From: Oscillospiraceae bacterium
GTDB taxonomy: Bacteria; Bacillota; Clostridia; Oscillospirales; Acutalibacteraceae
Length of the DNA stretch: 49,426 bases
Reading direction: 5' to 3'
Assembly (NCBI GenBank): GCA_015066085.1
Contig: SVPA01000010.1
Location: forward strand, 1-49,426
In this document: piece by piece, positions 17,023 to 25,302 of the stretch
How positions within the stretch are numbered: the first letter of the stretch is position 1
How the letters are laid out: each line of letters starts with the position of its first letter
Notes under the pieces: model-generated
What the model was told of the DNA's origin: nothing
Databases searched by the model: none
Seen by the model: the letters and a program-made list of their open reading frames with translations, nothing else
Translations under genes and position numbers: made by a program

Positions 17023-18159
17023 TTATTCGGTTAGTGCTACAATTTCTTCTGTTACAGCAACCGCAACCTCTACCTTACCGCCGACAACCGTTGTAAAAAC
17101 AATATATTTGTCATTGGCGTTAAAACGGGGATGAGGGTCTAAATGATAATTGTTTGGTTTATCGGGTGGGTTTAGCGCTGGGTTTTGGCTGTTATAATAA
17201 ACCTTTTTCTTTGTTTTAGTGTTATAAAGGCCAACGCGTGAGGGACAACCGCGATAAAATCTATCGTTTTCATCAAATACGAAAAGTGTATCGTCCTTAG
17301 AAGAAAAACCGTGCCAAGCGTTTACGGGGGCGTAAAGTTTGTGTTCTCCCGTGAAAATATTTACTCCGCAAATACCGTCATTTTGGTTTAAATAACGGCA
17401 ATAGTAAATTTTTGTTCCGTCACTGCTCCACCATTCGTGGGTTGCTTTTTCAAGGTCAAGCGGAGGCCAAACCTTTTCCTTGCCGTCACGGGTAGTGGTC
17501 CAAAGGCGCATAAACACGCCGTTTTCGTCGGTTCTAATAGACTTAAAGTTTTCGTTTTCGTCCTTTTGAAACTCTTCTGCGGTTAGCGCAATATCTTTAT
17601 AAACCGGGTTAAATTGACCATGGTTTCGCAAAAAGTCGGGTTTTGACCAAATGGTATATTCCTGGGTTTTAAGGTTAAACACACCGGTAATACTGCCTTT
17701 ATCTGTTTGCGAATCTAAAAAAACTTCGGTTTTATCGGGGCTAAAGGTAATGTGTGTATAAGGGCAACGAATTTTAAGCCCCTTTTTTGCAAAAGCGTCT
17801 TCAAAGTTGCAAAGAATTTCGGGTTTATCTTCTTTAAAAGGCGAACGCCTGTAAAGATAACGCTTGTCTGAATAAAAAATACAACCCGTTTCTTCTTCAA
17901 TACTCGGTAGTCCGCTAAATACAGAATCAGGGAAATAACGAACCTCGTCCGCTTCAAAGTCAACCACACCAAGCGAAAGACGAGGCTCGGGCGGAAAAGA
18001 ACAATAAAACCATAAGTATTTAGCGTCCTTATCCATACTGGGGCTCACAAAGTAGAAACCTTGTTGCTGCTCTGCTACGTGGGTTTTAAGCACGTAGTAG
18101 TCAGCACCGGATTTATCGGTAAACTTTTCAAAATGTTTAGAAGTTTTGATAGTGTACAT
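17023..18159 (-). CDS. PL22-like (oligogalacturonate-lyase-like) beta-propeller, copy B
   Basis: A roughly 378-residue cytosolic beta-propeller with repeated WD/Kelch-like blades. The segments HITFSPDKTEVFLDS, ATHEWWSSDGTKIYYCRY, NAWHGFSSKDDTLFV and NNYHLDPHPRFNAND resemble PL22 oligogalacturonate lyases, whose metal-binding histidines lie in equivalent places (His in AWHG, two His near HPRF). PL22 enzymes cleave unsaturated digalacturonate by beta-elimination; whether this protein acts on pectin fragments or another glycoside is not settled. An upstream in-frame codon (18174) gives extra residues absent in the paralogue, and GTGGGGTG suits the ATG at 18159. It is a tandem paralogue of copy A, very alike over the last 200 residues. 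Confidence 0.75.
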   Translation of the reverse strand: MYTIKTSKHFEKFTDKSGADYYVLKTHVAEQQQGFYFVSPSMDKDAKYLWFYCSFPPEPRLSLGVVDFEADEVRYFPDSVFSGLPSIEEETGCIFYSDKRYLYRRSPFKEDKPEILCNFEDAFAKKGLKIRCPYTHITFSPDKTEVFLDSQTDKGSITGVFNLKTQEYTIWSKPDFLRNHGQFNPVYKDIALTAEEFQKDENENFKSIRTDENGVFMRLWTTTRDGKEKVWPPLDLEKATHEWWSSDGTKIYYCRYLNQNDGICGVNIFTGEHKLYAPVNAWHGFSSKDDTLFVFDENDRFYRGCPSRVGLYNTKTKKKVYYNSQNPALNPPDKPNNYHLDPHPRFNANDKYIVFTTVVGGKVEVAVAVTEEIVALTE

Positions 18160-18182
18160 GAGTGCACCCCACAAAGCAGAAA

Positions 18183-19334
18183 TTATTTTTCTGTAAGTGC
18201 TACAATATCTTCGGTAATTGCGACCGCAACGTCGGTATGTCCGTCCATAGCGGTTGTAAAAACAATATATTTGTCATTGGCGTTAAACCTTGGATGAGGG
18301 TCTAAATGATAATTGTTTGGTTTATCGGGTGGGTTTAGCGCGGGGTTTTGGCTGTTAAAGTAAACCTTGGTTTCGGTTTTTGTGTTGTAAAGGCCAACAC
18401 GAGAAGGACAACCGCGGAAGAAACCGTCATTTTCGTCAAAAACGAAAAGGGTATCGTCTTTAGAAGAGAAACCGTGCCAAGCGCTAACGGGAGCGTAAAG
18501 TTTGTGTTCTCCGGTAAAAATATCAATACCGCAAATACCATCGTTCATTTTAGAGTATTTACAGTAGTAAATTTTGCTTCCGTCGGCACTCCACCATTCG
18601 TGGCTTGCCTTTTCAAGATTTAAAGGAGCCCAATATTTTTCTTCGCCGTTGCGGTTTACGGTCCAAAGACGCATAAACACACCGTTTTCATCGGTTCTGA
18701 TAGAACGGCGTTTTCCGAATTCATCGTTTTCAAATTCTTCTGCCATAAGAGCAATGTCTTTATGAACGGGATTGATTTGTCCGTGATTTCTTAAGAATTC
18801 GGGTCTAACCCAAACCTTAAATTCCTTTGTTTCAAGGTTAAGTGTACCTGCAATGCAACCGCCGGCATTATAACTGTCAAAGAAAAGTTCGGTTTTATCT
18901 GGGCTAAATGTAAGATGTGTTGCAGGAGATACTAAATATTCCTTGCGAGTACGGCCTACAATCTCTGAAGGCAGATTGCAAAGAAGTTCGGTAGGCTCGT
19001 TAGGATTAGTGGAGCGTCTGTAAATACCCCTATGGTTAGCAAAAATAACATCGCCTGTTTCTTCGTCAACAATAGGTGTAACATCGTGAAAATGAGCGTC
19101 GGGGAAATGGTGAACTTCGTCGGTAGTAAAGTCAACTAAACCGAGTGTTCTGTATTCAGCGGGCGGGAAAGTGCAATAAAACCATAAATATCTTGCATCT
19201 TTGTCCATACAGGGGTTTACAAAATAAAAGCCTTGTTGTTGGGTTGCAACGTATGTTTTAAGAACATAGTATTCAGCGCCGCTTTTTTCATCAACGCGTT
19301 TTTCAAAATGTTTAGATGTTTTGATGTCGTACAT
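18183..19334 (-). CDS. PL22-like (oligogalacturonate-lyase-like) beta-propeller, copy A
   Basis: 383 residues, starting MYDIKTSKHFEK. Same blades and the same histidine positions as copy B (AWHGFSSKDD and NNYHLDPHPRFNAND identical). The two differ most in blade 2-3 (about residues 85-150), where copy A has HFHDVTPIVDEETGD and copy B a different loop, the likely site of substrate divergence. AAAGGGAG precedes the ATG. It is 24 bases upstream of copy B and 29 downstream of the flavoprotein gene. Duplication with divergence suggests two related substrates or a hetero-oligomer. Confidence 0.75.
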   Translation of the reverse strand: MYDIKTSKHFEKRVDEKSGAEYYVLKTYVATQQQGFYFVNPCMDKDARYLWFYCTFPPAEYRTLGLVDFTTDEVHHFPDAHFHDVTPIVDEETGDVIFANHRGIYRRSTNPNEPTELLCNLPSEIVGRTRKEYLVSPATHLTFSPDKTELFFDSYNAGGCIAGTLNLETKEFKVWVRPEFLRNHGQINPVHKDIALMAEEFENDEFGKRRSIRTDENGVFMRLWTVNRNGEEKYWAPLNLEKASHEWWSADGSKIYYCKYSKMNDGICGIDIFTGEHKLYAPVSAWHGFSSKDDTLFVFDENDGFFRGCPSRVGLYNTKTETKVYFNSQNPALNPPDKPNNYHLDPHPRFNANDKYIVFTTAMDGHTDVAVAITEDIVALTEK

Positions 19335-19363
19335 AAAATTTGCTCCCTTTAAAATATTTTATG

Positions 19364-21157
19364 TTAGCCTTTTTTGGCAAGACGAGCCTTTTGTCTTGCA
19401 AGAAGGGTTTCAAACCAAAGTTCGGGGTTAGGAATAGCCGAAACTTTTTCCATAGTAGAAACACCTGCTCTTGTAACGGTGCAAGTTTCGCGTTGCTCGG
19501 TGTTGCAGTCTTTAGAACCGTTAATAAGTGCTGCACCGTGGGTTCCGATAACTTCGGCCGAAAGAATCATAGCCGAAAGGGCACCACGCTGGGTTAAGGC
19601 CATATCGTAAAGTTGGTAAAGAGCCGCAATTTCCTTTTTGTTTTCAATAACTGCAACATTAAAGAAATTATCGCAAAGGTCGCAAACCTTACTGAAAAGT
19701 TTCTTCATAGCGTCGGTATTGCGGTCAAAGTCGGCAACACGGCTCATTTCAAGTTGGAACTCGTCACGAATAGTGGCAAGGTTAGATTCGCCGTATTTAA
19801 TTTCAGGCAGGTTAAACTCGGGTGCTTTGCGAGCGCAAATATCCTTCTGAGCAATATGCTCTGCTGCACGAAGTCCGCCAACCTGGGTAGAGTTAAGTGC
19901 GCTTCCGCCGGGGCGGTAAACACCAAAAGTACCTGCGGCTTCGCCTGCAACATAAAGACCTTCGATTTCGGTCTGCCAGTTTCCGTCAACCTTAACACCG
20001 CCGTTACAGTGCTGTGCACAAACGGCAATTTCCAAATATTCTGTGTATAGGTCAATATTATGGTCGGCGTAAAGTTCAATAGCGCCAATGTTCATCTTTT
20101 CAAGGCGCTCAATAGGAGTGCCGAAAAGTGCGCCAGAACGCTCAAGATAAACGTATGCTTCTTCAGAAAGAACATCAAATCCGTTTTCAAGGCCTTTGGG
20201 ATTCTTCATAAAGTCTAAGTATACGCGGTTTCCGTTTTTAATTTCCTTTGCAACAAGCAAATCTACCTTAGAAGAACCTTCGGTTTTTCTGGCGTCGAAA
20301 GGCCACTGATAGCCCTTAAGGAAAATCATATCTAACGATTCGTCGCCAAGTGCGTCGTAAAGGAATTCACGTTCATTACCTTCGGCATCAACCGATACAA
20401 AACGGGGTAATACCTGCTGATAGGTACCCGAAAGATTCCAACGGAATTTTGTACTTGCAATTCCGTACTGCCATTCTTCCATATTAGAAAGAGCGGCACC
20501 TGCATCAATAGCAAGACCTGTAGCGCCGTGTTGGCTCTTTGGATAAACGGTGTTTTTGTAAATTCCGGCAGGGCCACCGGTACAAAGAACAACATTTTGG
20601 CAACCAATAACCGAAATTTCGCCCGTTTTCATATTAGCGCAAGCAACGCCCGTAACGGCACCGTTATCAGTAAGAATTTTAACAACTCGGCTAAAGTCGA
20701 TAATTTCAATACCTTTAGATTGTACTGAACGCTCTAACGCCTCGGTCATATATTTTGAGGTAAGAGGTCCGCAAGAAGTTGCACGGGTTCTGGGGTCATG
20801 GTCGGTTTTATAACCTGCATATTCGCCGTATTCGTTAGTGGGGAAGGGAACGCCGAGTTCAACAAGGCGCATAAAGCAACGAGCCGAGTAAGAAGCCTCG
20901 CAAAGAGCGTGTTCGCCCATAACTCCGCCGCCCGAATAAAGGGTGTCGGCCATTTCTCTTACGCTGTCGCCGTCTGAACCGCAAAGAGAAAGTTTATAGT
21001 AGGTCTGTTTGTCGCTTCCGGTGTTACGGGAAGTTCCCATAAGTCTGCCTTCGGTAACAATAGCAATATCTTTAACGCCAAGGTCAAAAAGTTTGTCTGC
21101 GGTGTTATAACCTGCGCAACCGGTTCCGATTATAAGTGTGTTATATGTATTTCTCAT
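19364..21157 (-). CDS. Fumarate-reductase/succinate-dehydrogenase-like flavoprotein
   Basis: 597 residues. N-terminal FAD motif GTGCAGYNTADKL, then HDPRTRA and CGPLTSKYM, CTGGPAGIYKNTVYP, and the C-terminal GEAAGTFGVYRPGGSALNS. The architecture is that of FrdA/SdhA/NadB-type flavoproteins (FAD-binding, capping and helical domains). No signal peptide or FMN domain is present, and there is no adjacent Fe-S or cytochrome subunit, so it is unlikely to be respiratory fumarate reductase. It may reduce or dehydrogenate an enone or sugar-derived substrate of the pathway. Its ATG overlaps the SDR stop by 4 bases. Confidence 0.85.
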   Translation of the reverse strand: MRNTYNTLIIGTGCAGYNTADKLFDLGVKDIAIVTEGRLMGTSRNTGSDKQTYYKLSLCGSDGDSVREMADTLYSGGGVMGEHALCEASYSARCFMRLVELGVPFPTNEYGEYAGYKTDHDPRTRATSCGPLTSKYMTEALERSVQSKGIEIIDFSRVVKILTDNGAVTGVACANMKTGEISVIGCQNVVLCTGGPAGIYKNTVYPKSQHGATGLAIDAGAALSNMEEWQYGIASTKFRWNLSGTYQQVLPRFVSVDAEGNEREFLYDALGDESLDMIFLKGYQWPFDARKTEGSSKVDLLVAKEIKNGNRVYLDFMKNPKGLENGFDVLSEEAYVYLERSGALFGTPIERLEKMNIGAIELYADHNIDLYTEYLEIAVCAQHCNGGVKVDGNWQTEIEGLYVAGEAAGTFGVYRPGGSALNSTQVGGLRAAEHIAQKDICARKAPEFNLPEIKYGESNLATIRDEFQLEMSRVADFDRNTDAMKKLFSKVCDLCDNFFNVAVIENKKEIAALYQLYDMALTQRGALSAMILSAEVIGTHGAALINGSKDCNTEQRETCTVTRAGVSTMEKVSAIPNPELWFETLLARQKARLAKKG

Positions 21158-21888
21158 AACTTTCTAATGTGCATTCCTCCGTCAATAATGAACGACTGAC
21201 CTGTGGTATAACCAAAGGTTCCGTCGCAAAGGGCTACAACAGCCTTAGCAATGTCTTCGGGAAGTCCCCATCTGCCAAGGGGAACAAGTCCGCCTGCGAT
21301 AAGGTTGTCGTATTTTTCTTTAACTGCGCTGGTCATACCGGTAGCAATAATGCCGGGGCAAATATCGTTAACGGTAACGTTTTCGCTTGCAAGACGGTCG
21401 GCAAAGAGTTTGGTAATCATACCAACGCCTGCCTTAGAAATGCAGTATTCTCCGCGGCTTGTAGAACTTGTGTAAGCCGAGCAAGAAGAAATATTTACAA
21501 TAGCGCCGCCCTGTTTGTGTGCAACCATTTCGTTTGCAACAAGTTGGGTAAGGAAGAGGGTAGCCTTTGTGTTAATGCCCATAACAAAGTCGTAACTTTC
21601 TTCGGTCATTTCTAAAATGTCACGGCGAACCTTAGGAGCAACGCCTGCAACGTTAACAAGGACCGAAACGGTTCCTTTTGCTTTAGCGGTTTCTAAAAGA
21701 GACTGTCTGGACTCTGCGCTTGAAAGGTCGCCTTGAACATATGTAAAATCAAGACCGTCAAAATCAGATAAATCAGAAGCGGCAACAACGTCCATACCAA
21801 TTACCGAATAACCGGCTTTGCAAAGTTTAATTGCGCTTTCTTTACCAATGCCGCCAAGGGCGCCTGTAACAATAGCAACTTTATTCAT
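21154..21888 (-). CDS. Short-chain dehydrogenase/reductase
   Basis: A 244-residue classical SDR. Cofactor motif TGALGGIGKESA, NVAG motif (VLVNVAG), catalytic Ser in NISSCSAY, and YCISK containing the Tyr-x3-Lys pair. FabG-like length and fold, but the operon context points to a catabolic oxidoreductase. The ATG overlaps the stop of the preceding gene (TAATG), with AAAGGAG within that gene's end. Confidence 0.92.
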   Translation of the reverse strand: MNKVAIVTGALGGIGKESAIKLCKAGYSVIGMDVVAASDLSDFDGLDFTYVQGDLSSAESRQSLLETAKAKGTVSVLVNVAGVAPKVRRDILEMTEESYDFVMGINTKATLFLTQLVANEMVAHKQGGAIVNISSCSAYTSSTSRGEYCISKAGVGMITKLFADRLASENVTVNDICPGIIATGMTSAVKEKYDNLIAGGLVPLGRWGLPEDIAKAVVALCDGTFGYTTGQSFIIDGGMHIRKL

Positions 21889-23084
21889 TATTTTAAAATC
21901 TCCTTTAATAAATTTCTGTAATATTCGTTAAATATAGCACAACCCGAAACCTGTTTGTTTCTCATAAGAAGTGTGCAGTTAGAACATGCAAGACAGGTTT
22001 TCTTGGGCTCAAAAGTGCCGTTTAGATAATCTTTATAGAAATCGGGGTATGCAAGCCACATTCTGCCGTAACCTAAAAGGTCGCAAATGCCGTTTTCAAG
22101 TTGTCTTTCCGATTGCTCGAAAAGGTCGTTTCTGTAATAAGAAAGGCCCGAACCTACAACGGGGAGGGAGGGGAACTTATCTTTAATATGTTTTTCAATA
22201 ACTTCGAAACGATTAAGTCCTACGCTTGCATCTTCCGGAGAAACATAGCCGCCCTTTCTATAGGGACGATTAACGTGGGGATTGTAATAGGGGTTTCCAA
22301 CCGTAACATTTAAAACCTTAATACCCTGAGCCATAATCATTTCAATAAGTCTGTCGGGTTCGGTAAAGTCAATCTCGTTTTCTTCGGTTGTTCCAAAACC
22401 GTAAGGCTTCGGCACCATATCGGAAACGCTAAGACGGGTACCAATTAAAAGGGTGTCACCAACCGCTTCTTTAACCGCTTTAATGCAGTCAAGTAAAAGT
22501 TTAGAACGGTTTTCGAAACTACCGCCGTAGCGACCGGGTCTTGTAAAGCCGGATAAAACTTCCTGGAAAAGATAACCGTGACATGATTTAACATCTACGC
22601 CGTCAAAGCCGGCCTCACGAGCAAGTTTTGCGGAAGCGGCATACTTTTCTGCAAGGGTGTCCAGATATTCGTCCGACACAATGTTCTCGTCGGTAACGGG
22701 TCTGGTTTCTTCGTAAATAGGGTGACGGTATGCAATCATCGGGACAATACTTTGTCTGCCCGAGTGGGTAAGTTGAAGAACAAAAATAGGTTCAATACCG
22801 CACTCTTCTTTAGCCATTTTTTTGAGGTCTTTAACAAGGGCTTTGAACTCGGGTAAATTATCCTCGGTTAACATCATCTGACGGGGATTTGTTCTACCCT
22901 CGGGACAAACGGCGTTTGCCTCGAACCAAATAAGTCCTGCCCCGCTTTTTGCGGCGCGAACATATTTTGCAATAGTAAGTTCGCTGGGGCTTCCGTCGAG
23001 GTTGCAGTCGCAGCCCTCCATAGGCTGAAGCACTACTCGGTTAGGAATTTCCCATTGGTCAATTTTAAGTGGTTTTTTAATCAT
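21888..23084 (-). CDS. NADH:flavin oxidoreductase, Old Yellow Enzyme family with C-terminal Cys cluster
   Basis: About 398 residues. FMN-binding TIM barrel with LQPMEGCDCN, QLTHSGRQS, the active-site strand DGVDVKSCHGYLFQEVLSGFTRPG-type segment, and GSGLSYYRND. A C-terminal CLACSNC-x11-C pattern (about residues 370-390) resembles the 4Fe-4S motif of 2,4-dienoyl-CoA reductase and bile-acid/enoate reductases, but the protein stops there, without the C-terminal FAD/NADH domain. In-frame TTG 23090 is possible; ATG 23084 is better spaced from AAAGGA. First gene of the cluster. A reductase of an alpha,beta-unsaturated carbonyl is the likely role. Confidence 0.85.
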   Translation of the reverse strand: MIKKPLKIDQWEIPNRVVLQPMEGCDCNLDGSPSELTIAKYVRAAKSGAGLIWFEANAVCPEGRTNPRQMMLTEDNLPEFKALVKDLKKMAKEECGIEPIFVLQLTHSGRQSIVPMIAYRHPIYEETRPVTDENIVSDEYLDTLAEKYAASAKLAREAGFDGVDVKSCHGYLFQEVLSGFTRPGRYGGSFENRSKLLLDCIKAVKEAVGDTLLIGTRLSVSDMVPKPYGFGTTEENEIDFTEPDRLIEMIMAQGIKVLNVTVGNPYYNPHVNRPYRKGGYVSPEDASVGLNRFEVIEKHIKDKFPSLPVVGSGLSYYRNDLFEQSERQLENGICDLLGYGRMWLAYPDFYKDYLNGTFEPKKTCLACSNCTLLMRNKQVSGCAIFNEYYRNLLKEILK

Positions 23085-23090
23085 AGACAA

Positions 23091-23191
23091 CCATCCTTTA
23101 TTTTAATATTCTTATTATATCAAATATCATAAATAATTTATATAGTTTTTTTGGGAATAACATTGCTTTTCTTGCAAAGATATGTTAGAAT
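23091..23191. promoter_or_regulatory. Divergent promoter region of the catabolic cluster and araC-type gene
   Basis: Plus strand: TTGCTT (23163-23168), 17-bp spacer, TAGAAT (23186-23191) with TG one base before, giving a good extended -10 promoter for the regulator. Minus strand: TATAAT (complement of 23114-23119) for the enzyme cluster, but no recognisable -35 at 16-18 bases. A -10 without -35 fits an activator-dependent promoter, presumably served by the adjacent AraC-type protein. Confidence 0.55.
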
Positions 23192-23214
23192 ATGGAAGAG
23201 GAGGGGTGAGGATA

Positions 23215-23544
23215 GTGACAGTTTTTGTTAAAACCGATTCGTTTTTGCAAAGTGCAATAGAATATATCGACGAGCACCTTTGCGAAAAGATTTATTTAGA
23301 TGACCTTGCAAAACATACTTTTCGTTCAAAATCTTCCTTTTGTCATCTGTTCGAAAGTAAAATGAAAATCACTCCTAAACAGTATATTTTGCAAAAGAAA
23401 CTCGCCCTTGCCAATAAAATGATTAAAGAGGGCGTTCCCGCAACCGAAGTTGCTAAGCAGATTGGATACGAGAATTACAGCAACTTTTACCGTGCCTATA
23501 AAAAACAATACCAAAAAGGTCCTACAAAAAAATCCCAAGCGTAA
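23215..23544 (+). CDS. AraC-family regulator, DNA-binding domain only
   Basis: About 109 residues, consisting of just the two-HTH AraC/XylS domain (LDDLAKHTFRSKSSFCHLFESK then ATEVAKQIGYENYSNFYRAYKK). No sensory domain is present, as in SoxS/MarA. ATG 23182 has no ribosome site; AGGAGGGG at 23199-23206 fits GTG at 23215. It is divergent from the oxidoreductase/propeller cluster and probably activates it. Without an effector domain its level, rather than ligand binding, may be what is controlled. Confidence 0.88.
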   Translation: MTVFVKTDSFLQSAIEYIDEHLCEKIYLDDLAKHTFRSKSSFCHLFESKMKITPKQYILQKKLALANKMIKEGVPATEVAKQIGYENYSNFYRAYKKQYQKGPTKKSQA

Positions 23545-23566
23545 TCTACACGCTTGGGGTTTTAAT
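23534..23566 (+). terminator. Terminator of the araC-type gene
   Basis: A 9-bp stem (23534-23542 against 23550-23558) followed by a T-rich tail. It begins within the last codons of the gene. Confidence 0.7.
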
Positions 23567-23617
23567 TATTATCTGATTGTTGGAGTTTTTTGTAAAACGA
23601 TTTTTTTAAGACAAATT

Positions 23618-24448
23618 TCACTTAATTTCAAGACGGTAAACGTCCTGCCTTCTGTTTGTCAAACTTCCAAGTCTGTTTTTAAGTGTGTTTGCATAATCTA
23701 AATCAATTTCTCCTGTAATCAAGGCCTCTCTTTCCTGGTCTGCTCGGGCAATAACCGTGCCCCAAGGGTCGACTATCATTGAATTTCCCCAATAGATTTC
23801 TTTGTTTTTAGCGGTTGAACACTGATTTGAAGCAAGAACATAACAAGAGCCTGAAACAGCAATACTTCTTATTAGAATTTCCCAGTGTGCTGACCCGGTT
23901 GTGATTCCAAAACAAGCGGGAATACAGATAATTTGAGCACCCGATAGCGTTAAAAGACGGAACAGTTCGGGAAACCTGATGTCATAGCAAATCGACAAAC
24001 CGATTTTTCCTATATCCGTACCGACCGCTACCACCTGATTTCCCGCAATCACAGTCTTCGATTCGGTCGTGAGGGTATTAGGTTCTGACTGCATATCGCA
24101 CAAATGAATTTTGCGGTATTTTGCGACCGCCTCTCCGTCTGGAGAGAAAAGAACAGATGTGTTATATGCTTTAAATTTATCTTCGCTGATTTCTTTTACC
24201 GCTCCGGCTAAAGTCCAGATATTATGTTGTTTTGCAAGAGCCGACATCGTTTTGTAAAATTCGCCGTCGGGAATTTTTTCTCGAATATCCGGAGTGTATT
24301 TGCCTAAATAGTTAAAGTTTTCGGGGAACACAATAACTTTAGCCCCCTTTTGTTTTGCCTCGATAATAAACTTTTCTGCTTTTTCATAGTTTTTAGACTT
24401 TATGTTTGATGACGCCATTTGTGCGACCGCAACCGTAATTTTTCCCAT
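23618..24448 (-). CDS. Carbon-nitrogen hydrolase (nitrilase superfamily, omega-amidase/Nit-like)
   Basis: 276 residues with the nitrilase Glu-Lys-Cys triad: Glu in VFPENFNY, Lys in YRKIHLCD and Cys in GLSICYDIRFPEL. The DIRFPEL and QCST segments put it near omega-amidase/Nit2 or the deaminated-glutathione amidase branch. It would hydrolyse small amides such as 2-oxoglutaramate or deaminated glutathione, removing damaged metabolites. Substrate is not decidable by eye. GGAGG precedes the ATG. It stands alone. Confidence 0.88.
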   Translation of the reverse strand: MGKITVAVAQMASSNIKSKNYEKAEKFIIEAKQKGAKVIVFPENFNYLGKYTPDIREKIPDGEFYKTMSALAKQHNIWTLAGAVKEISEDKFKAYNTSVLFSPDGEAVAKYRKIHLCDMQSEPNTLTTESKTVIAGNQVVAVGTDIGKIGLSICYDIRFPELFRLLTLSGAQIICIPACFGITTGSAHWEILIRSIAVSGSCYVLASNQCSTAKNKEIYWGNSMIVDPWGTVIARADQEREALITGEIDLDYANTLKNRLGSLTNRRQDVYRLEIK

Positions 24449-24499
24449 AAAACACCTCCAAATATAATTCTTTCTTGTAATTATATGAAAGAGTTGAGA

Positions 24500-24528
24500 T
24501 TGACTTGCTTTTGTTTTGCCTTTATAAT
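24500..24528 (+). promoter_or_regulatory. Promoter of the low-molecular-weight phosphatase gene
   Basis: TTGACT (24500-24505), 17-bp spacer, TATAAT (24523-24528). Confidence 0.7.
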
Positions 24529-24554
24529 AACTTTAAAAAGTTATGAGGTTTGAT

Positions 24555-25019
24555 ATGGAAAAAATTAAGGTAATGTTCGTATGTCACGGTAATATTTGCA
24601 GAAGTCCTATGGCGGAATTCATTTTTAAAAAACTAATTAGCGAAGAAAACTTGTCCGACCGCTTTGAAGTTTCCTCGTCGGCGGTAAGTTTTGAAGAAAT
24701 AGGCAACCCCGTATATCCGCCTGCAAAGGAAATTCTTGCGAAAAACGGAATTTGTTGCCGGTCTAAACGGGCGGTCCATTTTGAATATGAAGACTATTTA
24801 AGTAACGATTATATTCTTGTTATGGATAGCAGCAATATGAGAAATATTTTAAGAATAACAAAAGGGGAAAATGACGGTAGAATAAAACTTCTTATGTCTT
24901 ACACCGGAACGGATTCTTCGGTTTCTGACCCTTGGTATTCGGGAGATTTTACTACCGCCTATAACGATATTTTATCTGGTTGTACAGCCTTACTTGAACA
25001 TATAAAGCAAAATATGTAG
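24555..25019 (+). CDS. Low-molecular-weight protein tyrosine phosphatase
   Basis: 154 residues. The P-loop CHGNICRS is at residues 10-17 with the catalytic Cys and Arg, and the general acid Asp lies in DPWYSG near the C-terminus. These are the two diagnostic motifs. It removes phosphate from protein tyrosines or possibly arginines; in Firmicutes such enzymes oppose BY-kinases or McsB. An upstream in-frame ATG (24543) precedes the ribosome site; GAGG at 24545-24548 supports ATG 24555. Confidence 0.93.
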   Translation: MEKIKVMFVCHGNICRSPMAEFIFKKLISEENLSDRFEVSSSAVSFEEIGNPVYPPAKEILAKNGICCRSKRAVHFEYEDYLSNDYILVMDSSNMRNILRITKGENDGRIKLLMSYTGTDSSVSDPWYSGDFTTAYNDILSGCTALLEHIKQNM

Positions 25020-25032
25020 GGGATATATCCCC

Positions 25033-25257
25033 TTAAAAAGCGTCCTCGCGAGTCTTTTTTTCTTCCTGTCTTTTTCTTCTGAATCTTTCGTTTGGAAGCC
25101 CTTGTGCAATATGCGGAAAAGGATTATCGGTATCGGCCGTTGCTTGCACATTGCATCTTCCGTATTTGTTTACAAGGTCAAAAGAATTGTCTGGGTGTTT
25201 GGAATAATCGTTAGAAGACGGTGTGCTTTTGTCTTTGAAATTTTTTGTGTTTTTCAT
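25033..25257 (-). CDS. Small conserved-looking hypothetical protein
   Basis: 74 residues, highly charged, without membrane helix or signal. It contains DNSFDLVNKYGRCNVQ, TADTDNPFPHIAQGLP and a Lys/Arg/Glu-rich tail. I judge it real because GGGAGG lies exactly 7 bases before the ATG, the composition is coherent, and it sits between two annotated genes without overlap. The ribosome site is the 3' arm of the hairpin at 25261-25295, so transcripts entering from the asparaginase gene would have it base-paired. Function unknown. Confidence 0.65.
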   Translation of the reverse strand: MKNTKNFKDKSTPSSNDYSKHPDNSFDLVNKYGRCNVQATADTDNPFPHIAQGLPNERFRRKRQEEKKTREDAF

Positions 25258-25260
25258 ATA

Positions 25261-25298
25261 AAAACCTCCCGCAATTATTTTTTGCAGGAGGTTTTTTA
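25261..25298. terminator. Terminator hairpin whose arm doubles as a ribosome site
   Basis: Stem 25261-25273 against 25283-25295 (one mismatch). On the plus strand GGAGG is followed by TTTTTTATT, a good terminator for transcripts from the phosphatase gene. On the minus strand it follows the asparaginase stop and ends GGGAGGTTTTTAT, then the ATG of the 74-residue gene. Confidence 0.65.
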
Positions 25299-25302
25299 TT
25301 AT

